A stretch of DNA of 64,000 nt, from contig JAZSMT010000025.1 of assembly GCA_045536025.1 (NCBI GenBank), positions 11,139-75,138 on the forward strand, given 5' to 3'. Made by a program: the position numbers and the translations under genes. The DNA comes from HGM11412 sp045536025 (GTDB lineage Bacteria > Bacillota > Clostridia > Christensenellales > Borkfalkiaceae). The notes beneath the pieces are model-generated. The model was not told where the DNA came from. It worked only from the letters and a program-made list of their open reading frames with translations, and did not search any database. Below, piece after piece: positions 39,940-48,896 of this stretch. Position 1 is the first letter of the stretch; each line of letters starts with the position of its first letter.

Positions 39940-41040
39940 ATGGTAAACAAAGATTTTTTTGCGGCGCTTGACGAAATTTGCGCAAGCAAGGGCATAGAAA
40001 GGCAGTCATTTATAGACACTTTGCAATCGGCGCTCACGTCGGCGTACAAAAAATACGCTAAAGGCGATGCAAGCGACGTTATCGTTAAGCTTAACGACGA
40101 AAAGTGTTCGATAAGATTTTTTGCAATCAAGCAAATCGTAGAGGTCGTTGAAGACACTGATAAGCAAATTACGCTTGAAGAGGCTAAAGAACTTAAAAAG
40201 ACGTATAAGCTCGGCGATACTTATGAAAAGGAATTCACACCTAAAGACTTTGGTCGTATCGCAGCACAAACTGCTAAGCAAGTGGTAATGCAAAAAATAA
40301 GAGAGGCTGAAAGAAACAATACCATATCCGAGTTTGAAGATAAGGAAAACGAAATTCAATCGGCTATCGTTAGAAAGATTGAAAACGGCAACGTTTACGT
40401 TGAACTTTCGGGCGGTCAGCTTGAGGGCGTTATGCTTCCGCAAGACCAAATCGTAGGCGAAAATTACGAACTTAACCAAAAAATCAGCGTTTACGTAAAA
40501 AGAGTGCGCCAAATCGGCAAAAATACTCAAATACTCGTATCGCGTACGGCAAACGGTCTAGTTAAGAGATTTTTTGAGAACGAAGTTCCCGAAATTAAGC
40601 AAGGCATCGTTGAGATTAAAGCGGTATCGCGCGAGGCTGGGCAAAGAAGCAAAATCGCAATTTATAGTTCTGACCCGCAAATTGACGCGGTTGGCGCTTG
40701 CGTGGGCAACAAGGGTATGCGTGTTAACGCCGTTATCGAACAGCTTGGCGGTGAGAAAATCGATATTATTCCTTGGAGCGAAGATCCGCTTGAATTTATT
40801 GCAAAAGCGCTTGCTCCTGCTAAGGTTTTAAGAGTTACCGCTATTGACGAAAAGTCGGCAAGAGTAGTCGTTCCTGACGACAAGCTTTCGCTCGCTATCG
40901 GTAGAGACGGTCAAAACGCAAGGCTTGCTGCGCGCTTAACTGGTTGGAAGATTGACGTTAAGAGTGAATCAAAGGCGTTAGAGGAGCTTCGCGAGGCAGA
41001 AGAGCTTCAAGGCGTTTCGGAGATTGAAATCGGAGAGTAA
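39940..41040 (+). CDS. nusA: Transcription termination/antitermination factor NusA
   Basis: A 366-residue protein. Residues 1-130 bind RNA polymerase, 135-200 form an S1 domain (ENGNVYVELSGGQLEGVML), and two KH domains follow, with GACVGNKGMRVNAVIEQLGGEKIDI in the first and LAIGRDGQNARLAARLTGW in the second. It lacks the C-terminal acidic repeats of proteobacterial NusA, as is usual in Firmicutes. AAGGAG stands before the ATG. Confidence 0.96.
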   Translation: MVNKDFFAALDEICASKGIERQSFIDTLQSALTSAYKKYAKGDASDVIVKLNDEKCSIRFFAIKQIVEVVEDTDKQITLEEAKELKKTYKLGDTYEKEFTPKDFGRIAAQTAKQVVMQKIREAERNNTISEFEDKENEIQSAIVRKIENGNVYVELSGGQLEGVMLPQDQIVGENYELNQKISVYVKRVRQIGKNTQILVSRTANGLVKRFFENEVPEIKQGIVEIKAVSREAGQRSKIAIYSSDPQIDAVGACVGNKGMRVNAVIEQLGGEKIDIIPWSEDPLEFIAKALAPAKVLRVTAIDEKSARVVVPDDKLSLAIGRDGQNARLAARLTGWKIDVKSESKALEELREAEELQGVSEIEIGE

Positions 41041-41049
41041 GGAGTTATT

Positions 41050-41319
41050 ATGGCTGAAAAGAAAGTGCCTATGCGCACTTGCATCGCTTGCAGAACTGAA
41101 AAGCCCAAGAAAGAACTTATTCGTATCGTAAAGACTAAAGACGGAGTTTTCTCCGTTGACAAAACGGGTAAGCTTTCAGGGCGCGGAGCGTATTTATGCG
41201 ATGATAAGGCGTGCGCTGAAAAAGTGATAAAGAAAAAGCTTTTAAAGCACTCTTTCGGCGTTGAGGTCAGCGATGACGTTTACGCCAAGCTTACGGAGGA
41301 TTTTTTTGGAAAAGAGTAA
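41050..41319 (+). CDS. ylxR: YlxR/RnpM family RNA-binding protein
   Basis: An 89-residue protein with the YlxR signature RTCIACRTEKPKKELIRIV and GRGAYLCDDKACAEKVIKKK. The Bacillus homologue RnpM has been reported to bind and modulate RNase P RNA. AAGGAG precedes the ATG. It sits 9 bases after nusA and its end overlaps the next gene. Confidence 0.92.
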   Translation: MAEKKVPMRTCIACRTEKPKKELIRIVKTKDGVFSVDKTGKLSGRGAYLCDDKACAEKVIKKKLLKHSFGVEVSDDVYAKLTEDFFGKE

Positions 41320-41635
41320 ACCACTTAGCTATATAGGCTTTGCTTTAAGAGCGCGAAAAGTTAGAACGGGCGCGAACGCAATTGCAACCTTAAAAGGTAG
41401 AGTTTATCTTTTGATTATTTGCCACACAGCCTCAAAAAACGCTTTTGACGAGGCAGTTAAGCTTTCAAATAAATTCGGCGCACCCATCGTTGTAAGCAAA
41501 ACTTATTTAGTGCAAGATTTAGTAAAAAAAGAAAATTGCAAACTTCTGGCTATACAGGACGAATCGCTTGGAAATGCCGTTTTGCAAAATTTAGACAGTC
41601 ATTTTCAAAAGTATTCGTGGAGGGATAATACCTGA
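41306..41635 (+). CDS. ylxQ: L7Ae/L30e-like ribosomal protein family (YlxQ)
   Basis: About 109 residues. YIGFALRARKVRTGANA and the LLIICHTASKN strand are typical of bacterial L7Ae-type RNA-binding proteins in this operon. The TTG at 41306 is the best start: GGAGGA lies 5-6 bases upstream and the family begins near here; longer versions overlap ylxR in an unlikely way. It probably binds kink-turns in RNA; its role is not settled. Confidence 0.85.
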   Translation: MEKSKPLSYIGFALRARKVRTGANAIATLKGRVYLLIICHTASKNAFDEAVKLSNKFGAPIVVSKTYLVQDLVKKENCKLLAIQDESLGNAVLQNLDSHFQKYSWRDNT

Positions 41636-41636
41636 T

Positions 41637-44192
41637 ATGGAAATTAAAAAAGAAGAGAAAAAAGAATTTATCAGCATTAAAAATTTAAGCGTTATTCTCA
41701 AAGAGAATAAAAGCGCTCAAATCGTATCTGAATACAAGGCTTTCGGCAAATCAGTAGAGAAAAAGATAGCCGAAAAATTAAAGGCGTTAAAGCTCAAAAA
41801 GGCTCAAGAAGAGGCTAAAAAGGAAGAGGCTAAGAAGGAAGAGGTTGCGCCCGTAGTGGTTGAACCTAAGGTGAAAGAGCCTAAAACCGAAAAGGTTGAG
41901 GTCGTTTTAGAAACGCCTGAAATAAAAGAGCCTACAAATCCTCAAAAAGAGGTTGAGGAAAAGGTGGAAGAGAAAAAGCCTGAAAAGGTTGAGGAAAAGC
42001 CTAAAGCGCCTACAATTCAAAAAACAGACAATCCTAATATCGTTATTATCGACGGTAAAAGGGTTTTCGTGCCCAAAAAGCGTGAATACGTTGCTCAAGA
42101 GGATAATAGGGGTAAAAACTTTGATAAAAAGCCGGCTAAAAATTTTGGCGATAAACCTCAGAAAAAAGAGTACGTTGCTCCGAGCGATAAAAAGCCGTTT
42201 GCGCCCTCTATAAAAAATGCGCCTCCTGCTTACGTTCCTAAGGAAAGCACCAAGCAACAGGGCAAGAAGAAATCCGAAAGAAACAATTACGACGATAAAA
42301 AGGCAATCAACAAAAAGTCGCTTATTAAAGGTCAAGTATCAATCGATGATTTTGACGAGAATAAGTCTGGCTACAGAAAGATGAGAAAGGCAAAAGATAA
42401 GCGCCAAGAAGAAACGTCGTCGGGTATCAAGATTGAAAGAGCAGTTATCAATAAGGAAATTATTCCCGTTAAAGAGCTTTCAGAGCTTTTAGGAATAACC
42501 GCAGTTGAAATTACCAAGCGTTTATTCAAAGAGGGTATTCTTAAAACTATTAACGATTCTATCGATTACGATACGGCAGGCTTTATTGCAGCCGAGCTTG
42601 GCATTGAGCTTGAACTTAAGCTTGACAAGACCGCAGAAGACGTTTTATCCGAAGGCTTTAAGGACGATGAAGAGGACGAGGCTAAGCTTATTAAGCGTCC
42701 CCCTGTCGTTACCGTTATGGGACACGTTGACCACGGCAAAACGTCGCTTCTTGATAGAATTAGAAACGCAAACGTTACGGCAGGCGAGGCTGGCGGTATT
42801 ACCCAGCATATCGGTGCGTACACCGTTAGCGTTAACGGCGAAACGGTTACCTTCTTAGATACCCCTGGTCACGCTGCGTTTACCGCAATGAGAGCGCGCG
42901 GTGCACAAATGACGGATATTGCAATAATAGTAGTTGCTGCTGACGACGGCATTATGCCTCAAACAGTAGAAGCTATTCACCACGCAAAGGCTGCGGGCGT
43001 AACTATTATAGTTGCGGCAAACAAAATAGATAAACCTACTGCGGATATCGAAAGGGTTAAGAAAGGTCTTGCCGACCAAGAGATCTTAGTTGAAGAATGG
43101 GGTGGCGACGTTGCGCTGGTTCCCGTTTCAGCTAAAACCGGTCAAGGTATAGACGAACTTTTAGAAACTATCGTAATATCCGCTGAAATGAAAGAGCTTA
43201 AAGCTAACCCCGACCGTATGGCGAAGGGCGCTATAGTAGAAGCTAAGCTCGACAAGGGCAAGGGCCCGGTTGCAACCGTTCTCGTTCAAAAAGGCACGCT
43301 CAAGGTTGGCGACTACCTCGTTGCAGGTACGATTACCGGTAAGGTTAGAGCAATGGTTGACGATAAGGGTAGAAACGTAAAGACGGCAGGACCGTCAATG
43401 CCCGTATCTATCTTGGGCTTAGAGTCTGTTCCTAACGCGGGCGATAGCATTTTTGCCGTTGAAGAGGCAAAACTTGGTGCGCTCGTTGCCAGCGAAAGAC
43501 GTAATAAGGAAAGAGAAGATATGATAAGAGAGCAACAAAAGGTTTCGCTTGACGACTTGTTCTCGAAAGTATCTTCGGGTGATTTAAAAACTCTTAACGT
43601 TATCGTAAAAGCTGACGTTCAAGGCTCGGTTGAGGCTATTAAGCAATCGCTTATTGAACTTTCTAACGACGAGGTTAAGGTATCCGTTATCCACGCAGCC
43701 GTTGGCGCAATTTCGGAAACGGACGTAAACTTGGCAGACTCTTCTAACTCTATTATTATCGGCTTTAACGTTCGACCTGACAGTAAGGCGAAAGCGCTTG
43801 CAGAACACAGCAAAATCGACATTAAGCTTTATAGAGTTATCTACGAGGCGATTGATGACGTTACTAACGCTCTTAAAGGTATGCTTGCACCCAAGTATAG
43901 CGACGTTTATATGGGTAAAGCCGAGGTTAGAGAAACGTTTAAAATCACGGGCGTTGGTACGGTTGCAGGCTGTTACGTTACCGATGGTAAAATCGTTCGC
44001 AACGGCAAGCTTAGAATTTACCGCAACGATATTATGATTTGTGAAGGAAACGTTTTACAGCTTAAGCGCTTTAAAGACGACGTTAAAGAAGTTCAACAAG
44101 GCTTTGAATGCGGTATGTCTATTGAAAAGTTTGACGATATTAAAATCGGCGACTTTATCGAGTGTTATGTCATAGAAGAGCAAAAGGCGTAA
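41637..44192 (+). CDS. infB: Translation initiation factor IF-2
   Basis: An 851-residue protein. Residues 1-270 are a long charged linker of Lys/Glu/Pro repeats (EEAKKEEAKKEE), not conserved in sequence. Residues 280-340 are the IF2-N domain, then comes the GTPase with VTVMGHVDHGKTSLLD, DTPGHAAF and AANKIDKP (G1, G3, G4). The C-terminal domains that bind fMet-tRNA end in FECGMSIEKFDDIKIGD. GGAGG precedes the ATG. Confidence 0.97.
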   Translation: MEIKKEEKKEFISIKNLSVILKENKSAQIVSEYKAFGKSVEKKIAEKLKALKLKKAQEEAKKEEAKKEEVAPVVVEPKVKEPKTEKVEVVLETPEIKEPTNPQKEVEEKVEEKKPEKVEEKPKAPTIQKTDNPNIVIIDGKRVFVPKKREYVAQEDNRGKNFDKKPAKNFGDKPQKKEYVAPSDKKPFAPSIKNAPPAYVPKESTKQQGKKKSERNNYDDKKAINKKSLIKGQVSIDDFDENKSGYRKMRKAKDKRQEETSSGIKIERAVINKEIIPVKELSELLGITAVEITKRLFKEGILKTINDSIDYDTAGFIAAELGIELELKLDKTAEDVLSEGFKDDEEDEAKLIKRPPVVTVMGHVDHGKTSLLDRIRNANVTAGEAGGITQHIGAYTVSVNGETVTFLDTPGHAAFTAMRARGAQMTDIAIIVVAADDGIMPQTVEAIHHAKAAGVTIIVAANKIDKPTADIERVKKGLADQEILVEEWGGDVALVPVSAKTGQGIDELLETIVISAEMKELKANPDRMAKGAIVEAKLDKGKGPVATVLVQKGTLKVGDYLVAGTITGKVRAMVDDKGRNVKTAGPSMPVSILGLESVPNAGDSIFAVEEAKLGALVASERRNKEREDMIREQQKVSLDDLFSKVSSGDLKTLNVIVKADVQGSVEAIKQSLIELSNDEVKVSVIHAAVGAISETDVNLADSSNSIIIGFNVRPDSKAKALAEHSKIDIKLYRVIYEAIDDVTNALKGMLAPKYSDVYMGKAEVRETFKITGVGTVAGCYVTDGKIVRNGKLRIYRNDIMICEGNVLQLKRFKDDVKEVQQGFECGMSIEKFDDIKIGDFIECYVIEEQKA

Positions 44193-44196
44193 TGAT

Positions 44197-44583
44197 ATGA
44201 AAGGAAAGCGTACAGACAGACTTAACAGTGAATTTCGTAAACTTATTTACGACGTTATTAAAAATCGGATAAACTCCCCCGAAATTACTGAGATGTTCTC
44301 GGTAACTGAGGTGGACGTATCGCCCGACCTTAAACACGCTAAGGTTTATATCAGCGTGTATTCAACTAGTGAAGAAAAGGCTAAAAGAACTCTTGACGCC
44401 ATTTCCAAGTCCTCGCCCGAGTTAAGGCGCGAGCTTGCAAGGCTATCGAGCATACGCTACGTTCCCGAGCTTAGATTTTACAACGACGGGGCGAGTGCAT
44501 ACGGTAATAAAATAGATAAAATTTTATCAACTTTTACCTACACCACAAGTGGAGATGAAGATGACGATAACGGAGATAGCTAA
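44197..44583 (+). CDS. rbfA: Ribosome-binding factor A
   Basis: A 128-residue KH-type protein for 16S rRNA 5'-end maturation and cold adaptation. LNSEFRKLIYDVIKNRI, VTEVDVSPDLKHAKVYISVY and LRRELARLSSIRYVPELRFY are the family blocks. It starts 4 bases after infB and overlaps nrnA by 23 bases. Confidence 0.94.
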   Translation: MKGKRTDRLNSEFRKLIYDVIKNRINSPEITEMFSVTEVDVSPDLKHAKVYISVYSTSEEKAKRTLDAISKSSPELRRELARLSSIRYVPELRFYNDGASAYGNKIDKILSTFTYTTSGDEDDDNGDS

Positions 44584-45514
44584 CGAACTAAAAACGGCAA
44601 CCGCCGTGCTTATATTTTCGCATAACCGACCTGACGGGGATACCCTCGGCTCGGCTACCGCTTTGCGCTTAGCATTAAAAAAACTTGGCATTAAGGCGGA
44701 TATCGTATGCAACGGCGACGTTCCCGAAAAGCTTAAATATCTAAAAGGCAGTGAAGAAATTACCAAAACTCCCGACCATACGGTTAGGTATTCGGCACAC
44801 CTTTCGGTTGACTGTTCTACCGAAGGTATGTTTACCGAACTTTATTCTTATTACAAGAAAAATCGCGTTACCTTTAACGTAGACCACCACGTATCAAACA
44901 CTAGATACGCAAAATACAACTACGTTGAAGAAACTGCGTCGGCGTGCGAGATAATATATAATTTGATTAAAGATTTAGGCGTTAATATAGATAGCGATAT
45001 TGCAGATTGTCTACTTACGGGTATCGTTACCGATACGGGTGCGTTTTGCCACTCTAACGTTACAGATAACACTTTGTACGTTGCCTCAATGCTTAAAAAA
45101 GCAGGGGCAGACCTACACAAGATAATAAAGCTTAACTTTAAAAACCAAACCAAACAGCGTTCAGACCTCTATGCGAGGGTAATAAGTAAAATGAGCTACC
45201 GCTTAGACGGAAAAGTAGGCATTATCGTCATTACCAAGAAAGATTTAGAAGAAACGGGCGCAGTTGACAATTTAACCGAGGGCTTTATCGACTATCCTTT
45301 AACCGTAGATACGGTTGAGGTTGCAATATCTCTTCTTGAAACGGGCAACAACCGCTATAAAATAAGCCTTAGAAGTAAAGGAAAGGTTAACGTTAACGAA
45401 ATCGCCTCCATTTACGGCGGTGGCGGGCACGTTCTTGCAAGCGGTGCAGTTTTAAACGGTTATATGGAAGATATAATCGACAAGCTTTGTTTCAACGTTG
45501 AGCAAAGGCTTTAA
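44561..45514 (+). CDS. nrnA: DHH/DHHA1 phosphoesterase, NrnA-like
   Basis: About 317 residues. FSHNRPDGDTLGSA supplies the first metal motif, SVDCST the next, NVDHHVSNTRYA the DHH motif, and IYGGGGHVLASGA the DHHA1 substrate motif. NrnA-type enzymes degrade nanoRNA and pAp, and some hydrolyse cyclic dinucleotide products. The ATG at 44561 is preceded by GGAG at 6 bases; upstream in-frame ATG/GTG codons are less well placed. It is in the position usual for Firmicutes, between rbfA and truB. Confidence 0.92.
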   Translation: MTITEIANELKTATAVLIFSHNRPDGDTLGSATALRLALKKLGIKADIVCNGDVPEKLKYLKGSEEITKTPDHTVRYSAHLSVDCSTEGMFTELYSYYKKNRVTFNVDHHVSNTRYAKYNYVEETASACEIIYNLIKDLGVNIDSDIADCLLTGIVTDTGAFCHSNVTDNTLYVASMLKKAGADLHKIIKLNFKNQTKQRSDLYARVISKMSYRLDGKVGIIVITKKDLEETGAVDNLTEGFIDYPLTVDTVEVAISLLETGNNRYKISLRSKGKVNVNEIASIYGGGGHVLASGAVLNGYMEDIIDKLCFNVEQRL

Positions 45515-45518
45515 ATTT

Positions 45519-46379
45519 ATGAACGGATTTATAAACTATTACAAGCCGAGTGGAATATCCTCGGCTTATGCTATAAACAGAATAAAAAAACTCTTCAAAG
45601 GTTACAAGGTTGGGCATATGGGCACGCTTGACCCGCTTGCCGAGGGCGTTCTTCCCTTAGCGGTTGGAAAGTCAACGAGGCTTTTTGATTTTTTACTTGA
45701 TAAAACCAAGGTTTATATTGCAGAGTTTACTTTCGGCTATCAAACGGATACGCTTGATAGAGGGGGTAAAATCGTAAAAGAGGGTGGCAAAATTCCAACG
45801 CGCGAAGAGGTTGAGAAAGTAATACCTAAGCTTGTAGGAAAGGTTATGCAAGTTCCGCCTAGTTTTAGCGCAAAAAACGTTATGGGCGAAAGGAGTTATA
45901 ACTTGGCAAGGCGTGGCGTTGAGGTCGAGCTTAAACCCAAAGAGGTTGAGATTGACGATATTAAAATTATATCGGCAAAGGACGCCGTTTTTACCCTTAA
46001 AATTGCTTGCAAGGGTGGTACTTATATCCGCTCGATTTGTAGAGATATGGCAAGCCTTCTTAATACCAACGCCACTATGACTAAGCTTAAAAGAACGGTA
46101 AGCGGAGCGTTTTCTATTGAAAATTCCGTAACTGAAGAGGAGGTTAAAAACGCTAACAACGTAAAAGACTTGCTTATAAAGCCCGATAGCGTTTTAACTT
46201 TTTCAGAAGTTAATCTAACTGAATTTCAATCGGTTGAGCTTATAAACGGCAGACCTTTTGAACTTGTTATAGATGACGGCACGTATTCCGTTTACGACTA
46301 TAATAATAATTTTATAGGCGTTGGGATAGTAACTAATAACAGCCTTAAAATAAAAGCGTACGTAAAAAGTGATGAATAA
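45519..46379 (+). CDS. truB: tRNA pseudouridine-55 synthase
   Basis: About 286 residues. FINYYKPSGISSAYAINRIKK opens the family, GHMGTLDPLAEGVLPLAVGK contains the catalytic Asp, and GTYIRSICRDMA is the conserved PUA-proximal motif. It converts U55 of tRNA to pseudouridine. The ATG at 45519 matches the family start better than the frame's earlier codons. It overlaps the end of the ribF start region by 8 bases. Confidence 0.95.
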   Translation: MNGFINYYKPSGISSAYAINRIKKLFKGYKVGHMGTLDPLAEGVLPLAVGKSTRLFDFLLDKTKVYIAEFTFGYQTDTLDRGGKIVKEGGKIPTREEVEKVIPKLVGKVMQVPPSFSAKNVMGERSYNLARRGVEVELKPKEVEIDDIKIISAKDAVFTLKIACKGGTYIRSICRDMASLLNTNATMTKLKRTVSGAFSIENSVTEEEVKNANNVKDLLIKPDSVLTFSEVNLTEFQSVELINGRPFELVIDDGTYSVYDYNNNFIGVGIVTNNSLKIKAYVKSDE

Positions 46380-47244
46380 AATTTTAACCTATGGCGAAAT
46401 TTGCCAAGAAAATTTAATAGTTGCGCTTGGATATTTTGACGCCGTTCACAAAGGGCATAAAAAAGTTCTTAAAAAAGCAGTTGAAATTGCAAAAGAGAAA
46501 AACGCAATCCCTTCGGCGCTTATATTTATCGGCGGTAAAGGTAAAAGTGACGTATTTACTCTCCCTGAGAGATTAAAGCGAATTTTTTCAATGGGAATTA
46601 AAACGGTTATAGTAAAAGAGTTATCGCGCGAGTTTAAAAATACCGATAAACTTGATTTTTTAAATGAACTTTCAACCCTTTATAATATACACGGCGTAGT
46701 GTCGGGCAGTGATTTTACCTTTGGTAAAGGCGCGCTTGGAAACGTTGAAACCTTAATAGAATTTTTTGGAAATGAAAACGTTTACACCGAGGTTTTAGAA
46801 GAAGAATTAGGCGAAAAAATATCTTCAACAGCTATAAAAAACGCCCTTTTAAATGGTGACATTTTAACGGCTAACACCTTATTAGGTAGCAATTATTTTA
46901 TAAGCGGAGAGGTCGTAAGGGGCAAAGGCTTAGGTAAAACGATAGGATATCCTACCGCTAATATTTTGCTTGACGACAATAAGTTTTTATTACAAAGCGG
47001 TGTTTATTTAACGTTTACAGTTATAAAAGATAAAATTTATCCCGCTATTACAAACTTTGGCGCACAGCCAACCGTAAACGGTAAAAATACGGTTGTTGAA
47101 ACGTATATTGACGGATACGAAGGTGAATTATACGGTAAAATTTTAACCGTTTATTTCGTTGAAAAATTGAGAGATATCGTAAAATTTAATTCATTAAATG
47201 AATTAAAGGCTCAACTTGAAAAAGATTTAAGGAGTATCAAATGA
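46372..47244 (+). CDS. ribF: Bifunctional riboflavin kinase/FAD synthetase
   Basis: About 290 residues making FMN and FAD from riboflavin. ALGYFDAVHKGHKKVL is the nucleotidyltransferase HxGH motif, and KISSTAIKNALLNGD closes that domain. The kinase domain has VVRGKGLGKTIGYPTANI and the downstream Asn/Glu motifs (TNFGAQPTV, VETYIDGY). The ATG overlaps the truB stop by 8 bases, and the gene end overlaps the next gene by 4. Confidence 0.95.
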   Translation: MNKILTYGEICQENLIVALGYFDAVHKGHKKVLKKAVEIAKEKNAIPSALIFIGGKGKSDVFTLPERLKRIFSMGIKTVIVKELSREFKNTDKLDFLNELSTLYNIHGVVSGSDFTFGKGALGNVETLIEFFGNENVYTEVLEEELGEKISSTAIKNALLNGDILTANTLLGSNYFISGEVVRGKGLGKTIGYPTANILLDDNKFLLQSGVYLTFTVIKDKIYPAITNFGAQPTVNGKNTVVETYIDGYEGELYGKILTVYFVEKLRDIVKFNSLNELKAQLEKDLRSIK

Positions 47245-48086
47245 TAAAGTTTGGACCGAGTGGAAATAGCGAAGCCTACCACAGCGCAGGTTATCAAGGA
47301 AGCTTAAATTCCGCTGTTTGGGTTAAAAATATGGGGCTTGACTGTTTTGAATATTCATTTGGAAGAGGCGTTAATTTGTCTGAGCAAAAAGCGCTTGAGA
47401 TAGGTGAAGAATTTAAAAGGCAAGAAATTGAAATAAGCGTTCATTGCCCGTATTATATAAACTTTGCAGGGCTTGACGAAGAAAAGGTTGAAAATTCTTA
47501 TAGATACGTTTTAGATTCCTTAAAGGCAGGCAAGTTGATGGGCGCAAAACGCGCGGTTTTTCATCCTGGTGCGCTTGGTAAATCTCAGCGTGACGACGCT
47601 GTTGCGCTCACTTGTAAACGCCTTGAAGTTTTAGCCCAAAAGATTGTTGACGGCGGTTTTGAGGATATGATAGTTTGCCCCGAAACAATGGGAAAATCTG
47701 CTCAAATAGGCACGGTTTTAGAAGTTGCAAAATTTTGTAATATCGCGCCTTTTTATTATCCGTGCGTTGACTTTGGGCACGTTAATTCGCTGTTGCAAGG
47801 AAGTTTAAAAACGGTAGACGATTTCATATCGATTATGAACACCTTTGAAAGTGAGTGCGGATTAAAAAAACTTGACAATATGCACGTTCACTTTTCAAAA
47901 ATTATGTATTCGCAAAAAGGTGAAGTTAAGCACCTTACGTTTGAGGACGAGTTGTACGGGCCAAATCCCGAAGATTTTTTAAAAGCAGTTAAGCAAAAAA
48001 AAGTTAATCCATACGTCGTTTCGGAAAGTGCAGGCACGCAAGATATTGACGCAAAAATGATGAAGGAATATTACTTTTCGTTATAA
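47241..48086 (+). CDS. Endonuclease IV (Nfo)-like TIM-barrel protein
   Basis: A 281-residue AP-endonuclease-fold protein. Zinc ligands are recognisable in SVHCPYYINFAG, VFHPGAL, CPETMG, CVDFGHVNS, HVHFSKI and SESAGTQ. The DxH pair of E. coli Nfo (Asp229/His231) appears as EVKHLTF, where His is kept but Asp seems lost, so the trinuclear zinc site may be changed. It probably repairs abasic sites, with some doubt about the metal site. It overlaps ribF by 4 bases and ends the operon. Confidence 0.82.
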   Translation: MIKFGPSGNSEAYHSAGYQGSLNSAVWVKNMGLDCFEYSFGRGVNLSEQKALEIGEEFKRQEIEISVHCPYYINFAGLDEEKVENSYRYVLDSLKAGKLMGAKRAVFHPGALGKSQRDDAVALTCKRLEVLAQKIVDGGFEDMIVCPETMGKSAQIGTVLEVAKFCNIAPFYYPCVDFGHVNSLLQGSLKTVDDFISIMNTFESECGLKKLDNMHVHFSKIMYSQKGEVKHLTFEDELYGPNPEDFLKAVKQKKVNPYVVSESAGTQDIDAKMMKEYYFSL

Positions 48087-48087
48087 T

Positions 48088-48113
48088 AAAAAACCGAACA
48101 ACGTCGGTTTTTT
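48088..48113 (+). terminator. Terminator of the nusA-infB operon
   Basis: AAAAAACCGA-ACAACG-TCGGTTTTTT, directly after the last stop. Confidence 0.85.
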
Positions 48114-48224
48114 CTAATTTTACAAAACTTTTACAATTAAAATTGCCATATTAAATTAAACGTGTGTTAAAATATATGTAAAGAGCGAAAATTGATAAAT
48201 TTAAAAACCGTTAGAAGGTGCAAA

Positions 48225-48896
48225 ATGATTAAAATTTTAGTTGTTGAAGACGATAAAAGTTTAAACTCGTTTTTATCAGATTATTTGCAAGATGAAGGTT
48301 ACGAAGTTACTTCTTGCTTTAACGGCAGGGAGGCTTTGTCTGTACTTAACGAAAAGTCTTTTCAAATGATACTTTCCGATATTATGATGCCCGAGGTTGA
48401 CGGTTTTAGTTTGGTTGAAAAAGTGAGAAAAACCGACAAGCAAACCCCGATTATTTTAATGACGGCAAAGGACGATAAAACCTCACAGCTTTACGGTTAT
48501 AAGCTTATGATTGACGACTATATCACTAAGCCTTTCGATATTGACGTTTTAATGCTTAAAATCGCCGCCCTTCTTCGTAGGTCGGGGATTGAGGCGAGCA
48601 AGTCTTTAACCGTTGGCAATTTTACAATGAACAGCGAAGAGCGCACCGCTACCGTAAACGGCGAAGAAATTTCGTTAACCGTGCGCGAGTTCGATTTGCT
48701 CTTTAAGTTTTTATCGTATCCTAAAAAGACGTTTACTCGTTCAAGCCTTATGGAAGAGTTTTGGGATTTTGACAGTTCCGCCACCAGCAGAACGGTTGAC
48801 GTGTATATGGCAAAGCTACGCGAAAAAACTAAAGTGTGCGACGGGTTTGAAATTGTTACCGTTCACGGCTTGGGTTACAAGGCGGTGCTTAAATGA
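48225..48896 (+). CDS. OmpR-family response regulator
   Basis: About 223 residues. The receiver domain has the acidic pair VVEDD, phospho-acceptor Asp in LSDIMMPEVDG, and conserved Lys in ITKPFD. The C-terminal winged helix has LTVREFDLLFKFL and SRTVDVYMAKLREK. The ATG at 48225 is chosen because AGAAGG lies upstream and the receiver fold starts there. It overlaps the kinase gene by 4 bases, a cognate pair. The promoter -10 is probably TGTTAAAAT near 48163. Confidence 0.92.
   Translation: MIKILVVEDDKSLNSFLSDYLQDEGYEVTSCFNGREALSVLNEKSFQMILSDIMMPEVDGFSLVEKVRKTDKQTPIILMTAKDDKTSQLYGYKLMIDDYITKPFDIDVLMLKIAALLRRSGIEASKSLTVGNFTMNSEERTATVNGEEISLTVREFDLLFKFLSYPKKTFTRSSLMEEFWDFDSSATSRTVDVYMAKLREKTKVCDGFEIVTVHGLGYKAVLK

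Noticed and set aside
40006..40530. A 174-codon minus-strand frame opposite nusA.
   Set aside because: There is no ribosome site or promoter and nusA on the plus strand is unambiguous; it reflects codon bias.
41907..42335. A long minus-strand frame opposite infB.
   Set aside because: It mirrors the Lys/Glu-rich linker of IF-2, has no ribosome site and a very Phe/Leu/Arg-biased composition, so it is a shadow.
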